DNA of 64,000 bases from Escarpia spicata (GCA_963995525.1 OZ023214.1:38710132-38774131), one strand, 5' to 3'. Positions 34,066 through 45,165 are shown, numbered from the stretch's first letter. Notes: generated by a model not told the origin, from the sequence alone. A program made the numbers and translations.

Positions 34066-34345
34066 TTTATTAAGCGGAAGGATATTTGGCAGCAATTTGG
34101 CTAGTTGACCCTTTAGCCGGATTACTGCCTCCATTCGTAAATATTGACGGGTGTCACACATACAGGCATTTTATGAGAGCTAGAAATATTAAATGTTGAC
34201 TAAACTCGACCAGCATCTGAATGAGATGATAATAACAGCAGGTGAGAAGTTTAAGAAATTGTGTAGGTCACGTTTTCTTATAATTAGAGAAAACGTTAAC
34301 ATGGTCGCCAGTGGGAAAACTAACGGTATGCTGACCCCTGTAAGC
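34066..34345 (+). repeat. Dispersed repeat, copy 1
   Basis: This block (AAGCGGAAGGATATTTGGCAG ... GGCATTTTATGAGAGCTAGAA ... GGTGAGAAGTTTAAGAAATT ... CGTTTTCTTATAATTAG) recurs inverted at about 59845-60125 with modest divergence. It lies just upstream of the first FAAP20-like exon. No coding capacity and no clear terminal repeats. Confidence 0.75.
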
Positions 34346-34418
34346 ACTTTTACAAACATGATCTGTTCTCAAACGTGCATTGAATGTAGTTTTTATTTAA
34401 TCGTCAGGTGTCGACACA

Positions 34419-34612
34419 ATGCAGGGCAGTGGTGTAGAGACAAAGAAGAGAAAACTTAGTTTAAAGAACGCAAAGGCAAACAAAAATGGTCCAGTCGACA
34501 ACGAATACACCCCCTTCGAATGCAATATACCCCCGTCCAAAACAGATCTGATTAAAGTAGATGCGGGTGACATCGTTGTTGAAGACAGTCGCGAGAGGCT
34601 GAGCGATAAAAG
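34419..34612 (+). CDS. FAAP20: FAAP20-like exon 1
   Basis: Basic, Lys-rich start (KKRKLSLK, a possible nuclear localisation signal) followed by a spacer. Phase 2 end at AAAAG|GTGGTA. A possible acceptor (aatcgtcag) ends just upstream, so a 5' non-coding exon is possible. Confidence 0.6.
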
Positions 34613-37600
34613 GTGGTACTTTTATTAGCTTGGGCCAAGCATTGGCTGTGCAGAAATGCTAGAATGTGTATGGAAAATTGTATTGACACGTTTATTTATT
34701 TATAACATGATGACCAAGAACAATCCTTTCAATACCTTTACCGTCAAACGACTCGACTCACAATCAAAAAATGCCTAGTTTTAGTTGTGTACTAAGAAAA
34801 TTGTGTTATTTCATTTCTTCCAACTTGATCAAGTTGATGAACATTTTTGACGACTTCTAAACCAAAGTTGTTGGCAAGTCACAGTATCAAGTCCACTAAA
34901 AATTAAAAGTCAAATCACATTTCACACATGGTGTTTGTACTTCCTGTGTAATAGTGGACTATAGTTCTGATAACATTGATAATTCTCAACTTATTCATTA
35001 TGAATATTATTTATGATAATTGACCTATCCATCACGTGATCTGTTGCTAGGCAAAATATCCGTAAAGTCATGAGAATTGAATGGCGAGCACGTGTAGCTC
35101 TCTCTCTCTCTATATATATATATAGACATTCAGCGGCTTGATGGACATATTGTTAATGTTAGGCAACAGGTCATGTGATGGATAGGTCAATTTATTTAAT
35201 CAGTCATATGTAATAATAATTAGTATTGTTATGCACTATATCATGTAGTTTGTATTCTGTAATTACTTTCTGTACGATACTGCAGACTGAGGTGATTTGT
35301 GATTACACTTTTCAAGAGAACAAATTGGAGAACATAGCATCTCCAAAACATGTTCTGTGTCATTGTATAATAATAATGTACCACCATGGAAAAACCCTCC
35401 ATAGGTACCCTGGTAGCTGGCACCACGAACACTCACTGCCAAGCTACGCAAATCATGAATCTTGCTGATATCCCTGTAAAATGTTCATGATCGTATGAGT
35501 CACATAAATGTATCCATATGTGTATGGATTGTTACTGGACAGAATCTGACACATTTGGCTGCTTATTCCCCATCTTTCTCAGTCCAGCGAACACTTTGCA
35601 ATATCAACATTTAATACTCCAGGTCAAATTATGGCTTACCAAATTCAGGTCACAAGTCACTATAATGGGCAACTCACACCAGCCACTATAGGGCTCAAGT
35701 GAGTCAAGTCAAAAAGTCTAAGCTAGTGACTGGGCAAAGACAGATTCCCACCCATGTTAAGATTTTGAAATGTTTGTGAAAAGTTATAACGTCAACTCTG
35801 ATGAGTAATATTGAGTAACGTCCAACCTCTTGATATGTCACGTTGATTACCCTGGTAGATAAAACCTGTAAACAGAAATAAACTCTTACTCAGAAGTACT
35901 GATTTAATCTTAATAAGCTGTTTATTATAATATTGCATTATGTAACTATTTCACAAAACCATCAACAATTTCTTAATACAATTCCTAAAGTTTAAATATA
36001 TCTGTGCCTTCTACATACAGCAGTATTTTTTTTCATAGAATTACACATTATCAATTTTAATAAATTTAGTATAAATTTCCTGACACAACAGTTGTCTTAA
36101 GGTGATTTTTATGTTTTCCAGTCAAAAAGATGCCGCTGTTTCAACAGTCAGTAATGCGGGTCTTCTCCAAATCTGCGCACTCATTGAACGGTTCCAAGAT
36201 GAAATTCCTCAGCAATTGTGTCCTCTTCCAGCCTACCAGGTAACTACTGCTGATGGTAAAGTTGTACTGGAATACTTGAAATACTTCTCAGTTAATTTAG
36301 CCCATAAAATGTATTACTATGTTAATATGTTGAGTTATTAATGTTGGAATATCATAAATGCACCTCCTCTGAGGTTCACTCACCTCTTTCTGTGGCCAGT
36401 CACTTCTTTCGACCATTGACCTCTGATCTACTAATTGGCAGTGTATTTCAGAAAACACAACAATAGTTATTTAGATTTACCGAAATATTCACTTTTTTCA
36501 ATGGTCTAAGTTATTTAGAGTTACCGAGATATAATTTTTTTACAATGGTCTAAATAGAGTGGGCAGCTATTCCTAGGGTGGCACCACTGTGTGGGTATTT
36601 GATTTATTAGGACATTAGGAACGCGTGTGCAATAGATCACTGCAGAATAGTTATGTTACACAAAACATAGCAACACAACAGCGGACTCTACAGTTTTTTT
36701 ATTGACGTGATTAAAGATATAAAACTTATTAAAAGAGAGATATGTTAGTTCGTTATGTACACATTTCCAAATTGGTATCGAATCTTGATTTTCTCCACCA
36801 GAAAGTTGTGTACGCTACAAATGGACCCAAACAGTGTCAATGCACAGATAATTGTATCAAGACAAATGCCCCGGTGTTATTTCTACATACAATTGTGGAC
36901 CCAATCAATTATCCCATGTCGTTGCACCGACAATTAAGGAGACCCAAAAATTATCTTGTCTTATCACATACCATCGTGTAGCCAACAAGTGATATACTGT
37001 GTCATTGTAGGGACCACCACGAGTCACCACGGCTGTCCAGACCCAAGCAACAGAGACCTCACCAACCCACATATCACCTCTTCCACGTCTCAGTGTCTCC
37101 CGTCTCAGGATGAGGAACCTTATCTCGGCAGCCAGGCAGGACATGATGAAGACAGCGTTACAGTGTGTCAGTGGTGCGAGTGATGAGGCCAACGCACTAG
37201 CAAGAGACAGTAATGTTACTTTGGCTGTCAAGCAGTACAAATCACAAATCGACAGGGACACAAACGCAGCTGTTTGTAGGATTGCTGAAGTGTCCAATTA
37301 CAAGACTGCTGATTCAGTTAACCACAAGACAACTCATCCATCGACCAGCAAGACTAGGACTGTACATACGTTTACACCTTACAGAGCAGATCGGCACAAT
37401 GTTGCTAAGTCAACTACTAGTCAAATAGGTGAATCTCACAGCTGCAAAATGGCAGGCACAAACTACTCGGCGGTTGGCAAATCATCTACCTTGAAGGACA
37501 ATAATTTACCGAACCTGTTTTCACAGGGAGACACAAAACTTGCTCTGATAAGAACAAGCAATCAGACACTAAAGAAACCAGCAGAATCAAGTATGAGAGA

Positions 37601-39409
37601 ACAGCAAGAGGTCTACTCCAGTAACTTTAGTGGTGCTAGTAGTAGATGTGAGCTAAACCCAGGAAGTTGTACCCAAGAAGACTTACTCACAAACTGTCCA
37701 TTGTGTTCTGAAGAGTTTCCACAGGAGTGAGTACAAGACTTTGAATAAAAAAATTATTAGCTTGAATGGTGCCTAAAGGTGGCATAGCTGCTTACCTCAC
37801 TAAGTGATGAAGTCTTCTCCATCTTAAACAATAACTATGACAATGGCTTACAGCAGTAACTTAAAAACTGCATTTGTCACCATGCCAGTGGCAGCCAATC
37901 AGATTTCCTTTTTACTATAATAAATTAACATAGATATTTGACAGCAAGCAGCTACAAAGGTAACGTTTGTCACACTTAATATATTTATCATCAAATCCAC
38001 ATAAAAAAGATGTGAAATGAACATGAACACCTGGGTTCCAAGGCTCTATCATGCACCAGCTGGTGATCGACCACACAAAAAGGAACAATATCATTTGAAA
38101 TCAACCGACTAACAACCATAAGCCCTGTAGCCAAAGAGCTTGATACAAAGAAGATTAGAGCAGTTGGTTAATCTACAAATCAACAGACTAACAACCATAA
38201 GCCCTGTAGCCAAAGAGCTTGATACAAAGAAGATTAGAGCAGTTGGTAATCTACAAATCGACAGACTAACAACCATAAGCCCTGTAGCCAAAGAGCTTGA
38301 TACAAAGAAGATTAGAGCAATTGGTAATCTACAAATCGACAGACTAAAAACCATAAGCCCTGTAGCCAAAGAGCGTGATACAAAGAAGATTAGAGCAATT
38401 GGTAATCTACAAATCGACAGACTAACAACCATAAGCCCTGTAGCCAAAGAGCTTGATACAAAGAAGATTAGAGCAATTGGTAATCTACAAATTGACAGAC
38501 TAACAACCATAAGCCCTGTAGCCAAAGAGCTTGATACAAAGAAGATTAGAGCAATTGGTAATCTACAAATCGACAGACTAACAACCATAAGCCCTGTAGC
38601 CAAAGAGCTTGATACAAAGAAGATTAGAGCAATTGGTAATCTACAAATCGACAGACTAACAACCATAAGCCCTGTAGCCAAAGAGCTTGATACAAAGAAG
38701 ATTAGAGCAATTGGTAATCTACAAATCGACAGACTAACAACCATAAGCCCTGTAGCCAAAGAGCTTGATACAAAGAAGATTAGAGCAGTTGGTAATCTAC
38801 AAATCGACAGACTAACAACTATAAGCCCTGTAGCCAAAGAGCTTGATACAAAGAAGATTAGAGCAATTGGTAATCTACAAATCGACAGACTAAAAACCAT
38901 AAGCCCTGTAGCCAAAGAGCTTGATACAAAGAAGATTAGAGCAATTGGTAATCTACAAATCGACAGACTAACAACCATAAGCCCTGTAGCCAAAGAGCTT
39001 GATACAAAGAAGATTAGAGCAATTGGTAATCTACAAATTGACAGACTAACAACCATAAGCCCTGTAGCCAAAGAGCTTGATACAAAGAAGATTAGAGCAA
39101 TTGGTAATCTACAAATTGACAGACTAACAACCATAAGCCCTGTAGCCAAAGAGCTTGATACAAAGAAGATTAGAGCAGTTGGTAATCTACAAATCCACCC
39201 TCACCACATTCTGGTTATGTGTCCTCACTATGGAAAGTTATTCCGAGCATAGATTGGAAAAATAAAAAAGGTGTGTGCATGATGTATTAATGTCAGGAAG
39301 ACGGTGTGTTTTAATAACTTTGTGTTGTGTTTACAGAATGGGCCAGGTGGACATTGACCATCACATCGCGCAATGTGTCGCCGCGGCTGACGACGAGACG
39401 ACCTGGTGA
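34419..39409 (+). CDS. FAAP20: FAAP20-like Fanconi anaemia core-complex protein (4 exons)
   Basis: Exons 34419-34612, 36122-36239, 37011-37726 and 39337-39409 join in frame to 366 residues. In vertebrates FAAP20 binds and stabilises FANCA and links the Fanconi core complex to ubiquitin through a C-terminal UBZ zinc finger. Here the C-terminus is CPLC (Cys333, Cys336), then VDIDHHIAQC (His352, Cys356), then acidic residues and a final Trp366 directly before the stop. The vertebrate protein has the same C2HC arrangement and a terminal Trp needed for ubiquitin binding. Residues about 77-104 (CALIERF...LPAYQ) resemble the N-terminal FANCA-binding part. It is about twice the usual 180 residues because of a Ser/Thr-rich, probably disordered middle (about 110-330). 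The exact start is uncertain. Orthology is well supported by the C-terminus and less so elsewhere. Confidence 0.75.
35018..35193. mobile_element. Foldback/MITE of about 175 bp in FAAP20-like intron 1
   Basis: Left arm ATTGACCTATCCATCACGTGA and right arm, reversed, ATTGACCTATCCATCACATGA continue as CTGTTGC blocks for about 35 bp each. The centre holds a (CT)n(TA)n tract at about 35097-35125. Confidence 0.75.
35200..36100. other. Intron sequence, nothing recognised
   Basis: AT-rich intron DNA between the foldback and FAAP20-like exon 2; only chance ORFs. Confidence 0.5.
36122..36239 (+). CDS. FAAP20: FAAP20-like exon 2
   Basis: Encodes SQKDAAVSTV, then LLQICALIERFQDEIPQQLC and PLPAYQ. Acceptor atgttttccag, donor cag|gtaact. 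Phases fit both neighbours. Confidence 0.75.
37011..37726 (+). CDS. FAAP20: FAAP20-like exon 3: disordered middle and first half of zinc finger
   Basis: Long exon rich in Ser, Thr, Asn and Lys, ending in NCPLCSEEFPQ before ga|gtgagt. The first two zinc ligands are here and the last two in exon 4. Confidence 0.8.
37744..37749 (+). terminator. Possible intronic poly(A) signal
   Basis: AATAAA lies 18 bp after the donor of FAAP20-like exon 3. If used, the transcript would lose the second half of the zinc finger. Confidence 0.3.
38107..39196 (+). repeat. 78-bp tandem array in FAAP20-like intron 3
   Basis: About 14 nearly identical 78-bp units, one carrying an extra T near the start. The unit is a multiple of three and open on both strands, producing a 370-codon plus-strand and a 346-codon minus-strand frame. 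The plus peptide unit is RAIGNLQIDRL then TTISPVAKELDTKKI. There is no start context or splice evidence that it is translated. Confidence 0.95.
39337..39409 (+). CDS. FAAP20: FAAP20-like exon 4: second half of zinc finger, Trp and stop
   Basis: Acceptor ttgtgtttacag. Encodes MGQVDIDHHIAQC, a short Ala/Asp/Glu stretch and Trp, then TGA. The last 15 bases are also the first part of a tandem repeat that continues beyond the stop. Confidence 0.85.
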
Positions 39410-39632
39410 CCCACAGGTCAAGGTCATCATGATGAGATGACCCACATGTCAAGGTCATCATGAGACAACCTGGTGACCCACAGGTCAAGGTTATCGTGAG
39501 GAGATGACCTGGTGACCCACATGTCAAGGTCATCATGAGGAGATGACCCACAGGTCAAGGTCATCATGAGACGACCTGGTGACCCATAGGTCAAGGTTAT
39601 CGTGAGGAGATGATCTGGTGACCCACAAGTCA
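39395..39632 (+). repeat. 39-bp minisatellite starting at the FAAP20-like stop
   Basis: About seven units of GAGACGACCTGGTGACCCA plus CAGGTCAAGGTCATCATGAT; some units lack 11 bp. The first unit includes the codons for Glu-Thr-Thr-Trp and the stop. Later units form 3' UTR. Confidence 0.92.
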
Positions 39633-39789
39633 TGGTCACACACACAAAACAATCCACGAAACTGCAGATGTGTTCAGTATGCGCAATAGACACTCCTAAA
39701 CTTGATTTAGTAGACAGTTTGCCTGAGTGATGAATCTAGTGAAACATCAATTTATTTTGTGTTCATTAATTATTAAACTGAGTTATACA

Positions 39790-40545
39790 TTTTCTATTGT
39801 GATTGATTGGTTTATTCAAACATTGGCTGCATGACACAATACAAGACAACCAGACATATATAAATATACATAATCACATACACATCTATATATTCGATGC
39901 AATATAATCATATCTACAAAATACCATATATATACATAAATGCATATACAATGTTTGAAGGGGGTAAACATGAAGTTAGTGACTTTTATGTAAGTTTACC
40001 CCTGACAATTATATTAAGGTAAAAGTATTAGGTTTCAAACACATGTACTTTTTTCCTTTTTCACACACTAGAATCAGTACATATTGACTACATTCTCAAT
40101 GTACTTATTGTGATGCAAGATACATAGGTCATCACATATTAGATGGCATAATTCAATACATTAAGGAAATGACTACATCTACGCATTGTAGCTGTACTTT
40201 TGGAAAGCTTTGATTTTATCTATTTAATATGAACATTCCAACTAAGTAAGCCCTCACCATACACACCCAACACTTTTACAACTCTTACTCTTTCGATATT
40301 AACATTCCTTATATATATTTATAACGACATCCCTACTAAGCATACTATTTCCGAATGACGTAATTGGTTTTGAATATGTTTCATGTTAACCTATTTACTG
40401 CAAACCAAGTAGACATTTTGTCCAGTACGCTATACAGTGTATCCCTCGGTCTTTTGATATCGCTGTCTGCACAAACAATGTTTGTGTCATCTGCAAAGAG
40501 AAGATATTTTACAAGCTTAGATATGTTGCACTTAGATATGTTGCA
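39790..40545 (-). mobile_element. 3' part of a LINE, antisense (element E)
   Basis: On the minus strand: KLVKYLLFADDTNIV at about 40520-40476, then LDKMSTWFAVNRLT and degenerate C-terminal sequence with VKVLGVY and LLSWNVHIK. The 3' end near 39800 has GAATAAACCAATCAATCA. The reverse transcriptase continues to the right through the 15-bp satellite. Confidence 0.8.
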
Positions 40546-41413
40546 CTTATATGTGTTGCACTTAGATGTGTTGCACTTAGATGTGTTGCACTTAGATGTG
40601 TTGCACTTAGATATGTTGCACTTAGATGTGTTGCACTTAGATATGTTGCACTTAGGTATGTTGCACTTAGATATGTTGCACTTAGGTATTTTGCACGTAG
40701 GTATGTTGCACTTAGGTATGTTGCACTTAGATATGTTGCACTTAGATATGCATTTAGGTATGTTGCACATAGATATGTTGCACTTAGCTATGCATTTAGG
40801 TATGTTGCACTTAAATATGTTGCACTCAGATGTGTTGCACTTAGATATGTTGCACTTAGATATGTTGCACGTAGATATGTTGCACGTAGGTATGTTGCAC
40901 GTAGGTATGTTGCACTTAGATATGTTGCACTTAGGTATGTTGCACTTAGGTATGTTGCACTTAGATATGTTGCACTTAGATATGTTGCACTTAGATATGT
41001 TGCTCTTAGATATGTTGCACTTAGATATGTTGCACGTAGGTATGTTACACTTACATATGTTGCACTTAGATATGTTGCACTTAGATATGTTGCACTTAGA
41101 TATGTTGCACATAGATATGTTGCACTTACATATGTTGCACTTACATATGTTGCACTTAGATATGCATTTAGGTATGTTGCACTTAGATATGTTGCAGTTA
41201 GGTATGTTGCACATAGGTATGTTGCACTTAGATATGTTGCACTTACATATGTTGCGCTTAGATATGTTGCACTTACATATGTTGCGCTTAGATATGTATT
41301 TAGGTATGTTGCACTTAGATATGTTGCACTTAGGTATGTTGCACTTAGATATGTTGCACTTACATATATTGCACTTAGATATGCACTTAGATACGTTGCA
41401 CTTAGATATATAT
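40518..41413. repeat. 15-bp minisatellite, block 1
   Basis: Dozens of units of CTTAGATATGTTGCA with single-base variants (CTTAGG, CTTACA, CGTAGG). Occasional units lose 6 bp (ATGCATTTAGG). On the minus strand the unit encodes Cys-Asn-Ile-Ser/Pro/Cys-Lys. Confidence 0.97.
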
Positions 41414-41555
41414 TCATGTTAACCTATTTACTGCAAACCAAGTAGACATTTTGTCCAGTACGCTATACAGTGTATCCTTCGGTCTTTTGATATCGCTGTC
41501 TGCACAAACAATGTTTGTGTCATCTGCAAAGAGAAGATATTTTACAAGCTTAGAT
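41414..41555 (-). repeat. Second copy of LINE FADD segment between the satellite blocks
   Basis: About 140 bp nearly identical to 40382-40518, including the minus-strand LLFADDTNIVCADSDIKRP segment. It separates satellite blocks 1 and 2, so a large unit of LINE segment plus satellite was duplicated in tandem. Confidence 0.95.
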
Positions 41556-42592
41556 ATGTTGCACTCAGATGTGCTGCACTTAGATATGTTGCACTTAGAT
41601 ATGTTGCACGTAGGTATGTTGCACGTAGGTATGTTGCACTTAGATATGTTGCACTTAGGTATGTTGCACTTAGGTATGTTGCACTTAGATATGTTGCACT
41701 TACATATGTTGCTCTTAGATATGTTGCACTTAGATATGTTGCACGTAGGTATGTTGCACTTACATATGTTGCACTTAGATATGTTGCACTTAGATATGTT
41801 GCACTTAGATATGTTGCACATAGATATGTTGCACTTACATATGTTGCACTTAGATATGCATTTAGGTATGTTGCACTTAGCTGTGTTGCACTTAGGTATG
41901 TTGCACATAGGTATGTTGCACTTAGATATGTTGCACTTACATATGTTGCGCTTAGATATGTTGCACTTACATATGTTGCGCTTAGATATGTATTTAGGTA
42001 TGTTGCACTTAGATATGTTGCACTTAGGTATGTTGCACTTAGATATGTTGCACTTACATATATTGCACTTAGATATGCACTTAGATACGTTGCACTTAGA
42101 TATGTTGCACTTACATATGTTGCACTTAGATATGTTGCACTTAGATATGTTGCACTTAGGTATGTTGCACTTTGGTATGTTGCACTTAGATATGTTGCAC
42201 TTAGATATGTTGTACTTAGGTATGTTGCACTTAGATATGTTGCATGTAGGTATGTTGCACTTAGGTATGTTGCACTGAGATATGTTGCATTTAGGTATGT
42301 TGCACTTAGATATGTTGCACTTAGGTATGTTGCACTTAGGTATGTTGCACTTAGATATGTTGCACTTAGGTATGTTGCACTTACATATGTTGCACTTACA
42401 TATGTTGCACTTACATATGTTGCACTTACATATGTTGCACTTACATATGTTGCACTTACATATGTTGCACTTAGGTATGTTGCACTTAGATATGTTGCAC
42501 TTATATATGTTGCACTTAGGTATGTTACACTTAGATATGTTGCACTTAGGTATGTTGCACTTAGGTATGTTGCATTTAGATATGTTGCACAT
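41552..42592. repeat. 15-bp minisatellite, block 2
   Basis: Same unit as block 1. The order of variant units near 41600-42080 closely follows that of block 1 (about 40850-41400), confirming that the two blocks share a duplication. Confidence 0.97.
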
Positions 42593-42890
42593 ATTGCTTA
42601 CAACAGACTTACATTTGTCAATTTACACAAATTGTCTTCTGTTTTATAGATAACTGTTTAACCACTTACATGCCACTCCGCGGGTACCAGGGCATTCAAT
42701 TTTTTATATAATAATTGGTGATCAACCTTATCAAATGCTTTTTAAAAATCTACGATAACACCTACAGCATTTTTTTGTATCTAAAGATTTACTTATTCCG
42801 TCAATTAGATCTACTAATGCATGACGTATTGACATAACTTGAAATCCATATTCACTTGGGTTTAACAAACTGTGTTTAGTAATAAAACTA
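42593..42890 (-). mobile_element. Element E: reverse-transcriptase palm, antisense
   Basis: Minus-strand reading includes TKHSLLNPSEYGFQ, HALVDLIDGISKSLDTKK, a KAFDKVDHQLLYKKLNALVP motif and WLNSYL-NRRQFV, ending directly in CNISK where the satellite begins. Frameshifted. Confidence 0.85.
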
Positions 42891-42899
42891 AGCGAGAAC

Positions 42900-43240
42900 T
42901 GAATACAAGAGGAAAGTTGCCACCACAGAGATGAGGATGCTTCGCGGGATCCTCGGAGTATCAAGGTTGGATCACATCGGAAATGAAGAAATATTGAAGG
43001 TGCCAATCGACAAGGTCATGCGAAGTGGTCGCCTGCAATGGTTTGGCCATGTGCAACGACGAGATGAGAACGACATCCGCAGTATGATGAGCTTAGCGCT
43101 ACCAGGTGTTAGAAGACGAGGACGCCCAAGGAAGACATAGAAACAACAAATCAAAGAGGACATGAGGGACGTAGGTGTTACAGTGGATATGGCCCTAGAT
43201 CACATGGAGTGGAGGAGGAGGACTAGGCCTTGTTGATAGG
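42900..43240 (+). mobile_element. C-terminal fragment of another LINE, inserted in element E
   Basis: Plus-strand reading RMLRGILGVSRLDHIGNEEI, LQWFGHVQRRDE and RRRGRPRKT, then MEWRRRTR. This is the common C-terminal tail of RTE-like and related LINE polymerases. It splits the antisense element E. Confidence 0.85.
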
Positions 43241-43269
43241 GATAAGGCCGTCAAGGGGAGCCAGCAAGC

Positions 43270-44880
43270 GAGGACTAAATAACTGTTCTAGAATTTTTGA
43301 GAATCGTGGTAACAATTACCTGTAGTTAGTGTAGGCATACTTATCCCTATGACTTGAAGAGTGGAACAACTTTTCATTTTTTCTGGGAATATTCCAGTGC
43401 TGGTTACACATGCAAGTAGTAGGATCTGCCATACAATTAACAACTTTTTTGATCAAATCCGACTTATATCTTCATAATCAGTTTATGTTTTACTTTCCCG
43501 TCCTTTTACAACTCCAATAACCTCCTCTTCATAAGCTGTTAGCAGTTAGAAATAAATTGTGTTTATTTCTATTTTTATAATAGTCATAAATTGAAACATT
43601 ACTGGTACAGTTTTATCTGTTGATAATTTGGGGCCAATTTTAATAAAAAAATTGTTTAACATATCTGCCATATCCTTTTGATTACTAGCAGTTACACCAT
43701 TATCAACAAGATGGTCTGGGCAGTGATTCCCTGAATGAGATGTTCCCATTAGATTTTTTAATATTTTCCAAGTGCTAGCAATATCATTTCTTTTCTGTTC
43801 AAAAAGACTGTTAACATACTGTTTTTAGTAGATCTTAGAATACTAGTTAATATATTTTTTATAGGTTTTATACCTGGTTTCTGAATTAATTGATCTACAT
43901 GATAAAAATATTTTTAATAATGTAGTTTTTTATACATGCATTTTTTAGACCTTTGGTAAACCAGGCATTTTTCAAATTCAACTTAGCTACTTTAGCTACT
44001 AAGTGGACAGTGTTTATTGTATATTTTTGTAAAAGTATGTAGAAAGTAGTCATATGCTAGATTAACATCTTCGTTATTTATAACAGTATTTCAGGAAAGT
44101 TTGGTTAAGTAAGTTTTCAATGCGTTGCTGTTTTCATCGCTAATCTGATGTTTGTATTTGTTTGAAGAATTACTTATATCATTTAAAATTACATTTGCAC
44201 AAAGCAAATATAGGGAGAGGATCACTAATGTCATTTACTAACAGTCCACTGTCAATTTTGTATTGAAATTCAGGAGTAAAAATATTGTCTATTAAAGTTG
44301 CAGTGGTAAAAGTAATTCTACTTGGTCTTAGTTAAATGGTAGAGACCAAGACTATAAATTAAATCAATAAATTGTTTCGTCCCAATATGACACTCACATT
44401 TAAAAAAATGTATATTGAAATCACCACATATCAATAACGCGTCTTTGTTACATACACAGTTAAACAAATGTTCTATTGTGTTATTAAAACTTATTAAATT
44501 GGAGCCAGGGCACCTGTGTACACAACTCACTGATGCAGTTTTGTTCAGTTAATTCTAAATTTAACAGTTATGCTTTCAAGTACACTGACAACTACCATCA
44601 ACTTAGTTTCACATATTTGCCCGTTAAGTTTCTTCTTAATATAAATAGCCACACCACCACCTTTTTATTATTCCTGACTATGTAAAACGCGTCATAATTA
44701 TCAAGATTATAATAAGGAGTGGTGTCTTTGTTCAACCATAGTTCACTGATAGCTATAATATCAAAATGTATTGTGAGCAGTTTAAGAAAATCTTGAATTT
44801 TATAAAGACTAGCGCTTAAGCTTCTGGCATTGGAGTATACCAAAGAGAGACCAACTTCGCTTTATATACTTAGGTCATCA
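43270..44880 (-). mobile_element. Element E: endonuclease and linker, antisense
   Basis: Minus-strand reading: YSNARSLSASLYKIQDFLKL and DIIAISELWLNKD near 44800, ALLICGDFNIHFF near 44440, and MLNNFFIKIGPKLS near 43640. These are endonuclease and pre-polymerase motifs of a CR1/Rex-type LINE. Stops and frameshifts throughout. Confidence 0.85.
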
Positions 44881-45089
44881 TTGAAATACTGGTCAGTGGA
44901 GTATTTACAGGATGTTATGAGATTATAATAGTTATTCTCAAGATCGACATCCGTCTCATAATTACATATATACCGTGTTCGGTATATTTAAGTCTAAAAA
45001 ATATTCTCCATTACATCACAATTTGATTCATTATCTATAACATCTGTATTAATACCGTAGAATTCATTATCAGAAAGATTAACAAAAGG

Positions 45090-45165
45090 TAACGATGCAT
45101 GATCAGTAGGTACATGATCAGTAGGCACATGATCAGTAGGCACATGATCAGTAGGCACGCGATCA
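45090..45165. repeat. Short tandem repeat, about 17-bp unit
   Basis: Four to five copies of CATGATCAGTAGG(T/C)A. Confidence 0.9.

Noticed and set aside
36742..36981. ORF between FAAP20-like exons 2 and 3
   Set aside because: Exons 2 and 3 join in phase without it and it lacks clean splice sites and recognisable residues.
38107..39196. CRISPR-like regular repeat
   Set aside because: Units are contiguous with no unique spacers, and the context is a eukaryotic intron.
40364..42653. Plus and minus ORFs of up to 392 codons with LHLDM or CNISK repeats
   Set aside because: Derived from the 15-bp satellite; only the bordering FADD segment has biological origin, as LINE remnant.
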